Of a stretch of DNA of 64,000 nt, positions 63,177-64,000 are shown piece after piece (positions within the stretch are counted from its first letter, which is position 1; the number at the start of each line of letters is the position of its first letter). Source of the stretch: Pseudokordiimonas caeni. Its GTDB lineage: Bacteria > Pseudomonadota > Alphaproteobacteria > Sphingomonadales > Kordiimonadaceae. Where the stretch lies: positions 125,091-189,090 of the forward strand of contig NZ_JAPPRR010000002.1 of assembly GCF_026719705.1 (NCBI RefSeq), read 5' to 3'. A program made the translations under genes and the position numbers. The notes under the pieces are model-generated. The model was not told where the DNA came from, searched no databases, and saw only the letters and a program-made list of their open reading frames with translations.

Positions 63177-63827
63177 TTACGCGGCTTCTTCCTCAAGATC
63201 GGCCAAATGGTCGGCCAGTGCCTTTTGGAAGGCGGGCCGGGCTTCGCAGCGGGCGAGATAAGCTGCAAGCTTCGGCTGACCCGCCACCAGATCGGTATGC
63301 CGCAGGATGCGCAGGACAGTCGCCATCATGAGGTCACCCGCTGTGAAACTGCCTTCCAGATAGTCCTTGTCGCCCAAGCGCCCGGCGAGAGCCGCAAGGC
63401 GGCGTTCGATCATCGACACCACTTCGGGGCGGCGTTCCTTGGCCCATGCCTCGTTCGGATAGAAGAGATCGATGGTCGCCAACTGCTGCACCACACCCTC
63501 AACAGAATTGAGGGCAGCAAACATCCAGCTGATCGCCTTGATCCGTGCCTTCGGATCCTTCGGCAACAGGCTTTCCGACTGTTCGGCAATATTCAGGACA
63601 ATGGCACCGGATTCGAAAAGATCGAAACCATCCTCGATATAGACAGGCACCTGCGCGAATGGCTGCAGGGCGCGATATTCGGGCGATTCCTTCTCTTCCT
63701 GGCTGATCCGCCGCACGTCATAGGGAAGGCCGGCCTCTTCAAGCGCCCAGCGAACGCGCAGGTCGCGCACCAGTCCTTTTGCGAAGGGCGGCACCCATTT
63801 GAAGGTGGTGACGGTACGTCTGGTCAT
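63177..63827 (-). CDS. Glutathione S-transferase family protein
   Basis: The 216-residue protein has an N-terminal thioredoxin-like domain (RVRWALEEAGLPYDVRRIS, FAQVPVYIEDGFDLFESGAIV) and a helical C-terminal domain (SFTAGDLMMATVLRIL). The substrate is unknown. It follows the DUF1428 gene by 3 bp. Confidence 0.9.
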   Translation of the reverse strand: MTRRTVTTFKWVPPFAKGLVRDLRVRWALEEAGLPYDVRRISQEEKESPEYRALQPFAQVPVYIEDGFDLFESGAIVLNIAEQSESLLPKDPKARIKAISWMFAALNSVEGVVQQLATIDLFYPNEAWAKERRPEVVSMIERRLAALAGRLGDKDYLEGSFTAGDLMMATVLRILRHTDLVAGQPKLAAYLARCEARPAFQKALADHLADLEEEAA

Positions 63828-63830
63828 GGC

Positions 63831-64000
63831 TCAGGCCTCCACAATCGTGTTGAAGCCGCCGAAGATCATGCGTTTGCCATCGAAGGGCATGTCGCTCATC
63901 GGCATATCCTTGAAACGATCATCTTCCATCGCCGCCTTGTTGCCGGTGTCGCGGGCGGCGCGTGACGGCCAGGTGATCCACGAAAAGACAACCTCCTCAC
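63831..64000 (-). CDS. DUF1428 family protein (5' end outside window)
   Basis: The last 55 residues are in the window, ending at the TGA on 63831-63833. The sequence VFSWITWPSRAARDTGNK, MSDMPFDGKRMIFGGF and the end FNTIVEA match DUF1428 (YbaA-like) proteins of unknown function. The gene runs off the right edge and probably forms an operon with the GST gene. Confidence 0.88.
   Translation of the reverse strand, partial: EEVVFSWITWPSRAARDTGNKAAMEDDRFKDMPMSDMPFDGKRMIFGGFNTIVEA

Overview
The window looks like chromosomal DNA of a GC-rich alphaproteobacterium (most genes look well above 60% GC by eye). The signs are a MucR/Ros-type regulator at the left edge, a RegB/RegA (ActS/ActR) redox two-component pair, a BTLCP (LapG-like) protease, DUF3126, an EpsC-type serine acetyltransferase, the order rpmH-rnpA-yidD-yidC-engB, and one perfect CtrA box. 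A Kordiimonadales- or Rhodospirillales-like host is possible, but the sequence alone does not fix the genus. No phage, transposase, CRISPR array or rRNA is visible.

Layout. 1-10 kb: housekeeping (mucR partial, TusA-like, rimI-tsaB, a polysaccharide deacetylase, an S33 hydrolase, an Nfu scaffold, a TetR regulator with a candidate operator, a class A PBP, a YgjP-like metalloprotease, YcgN, SCO). 9.7-13 kb: secreted ankyrin protein, CobD/CbiB-like membrane protein and regB-regA, the last three with overlapping ends. 13-19.4 kb: a signalling block with a degenerate EAL protein, a LapG-like protease, a membrane PAS/HD-GYP protein that has lost its metal ligands, an orphan Hpt protein, DUF3126, and a PAS plus solute-binding gene pair behind a palindromic CtrA site. 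19.5-23.4 kb: iron/heme block (cytochrome b561, FRAP/NPNL-type TonB receptor, divergent lipoprotein) with Fur-box-like sequences between the divergent genes.

23.5-35.9 kb: an alpha-glucan (maltodextrin-type) utilisation locus: glucokinase, tryptophan-halogenase-like flavoprotein, large TonB receptor, sodium:solute symporter, lipoprotein GH13 amylase, GH13 alpha-glucosidase and a LacI regulator. The plausible flow is outer-membrane uptake, periplasmic cleavage, symport, hydrolysis to glucose, then phosphorylation. TTTTGCAAAA palindromes recur in its intergenic regions and are the likely operators of the LacI protein. 36-41.9 kb: ABC exporter (ATPase, two-module FtsX-type permease, HlyD adaptor) translationally coupled to glpD. 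41.9-49.4 kb: porin-like protein, DUF1330, two AT-richer PEP-CTERM genes, a double-Cache chemoreceptor, an ABC-F ATPase and tRNA-Arg(ACG). One PEP-CTERM gene lies between the tRNA and a decayed copy of the tRNA 3' end plus terminator, which suggests a small island remnant.

49.6-56 kb: lipoprotein, P1/NylC-type peptidase, orphan histidine kinase, then the ribosome/membrane-insertion cluster. 56-64 kb: second orphan Hpt protein, lipoprotein with two tandem FKBP domains, a diverged ZIP-like membrane protein with a His-rich tail, SDR, unknown small protein, cysK, epsC, plsC, PilZ protein, GST and a partial DUF1428 protein.

Starts were chosen by ribosome-binding-site fit, start codon and family alignment from memory; no searches were run. 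All regulatory sites are sequence-based candidates.
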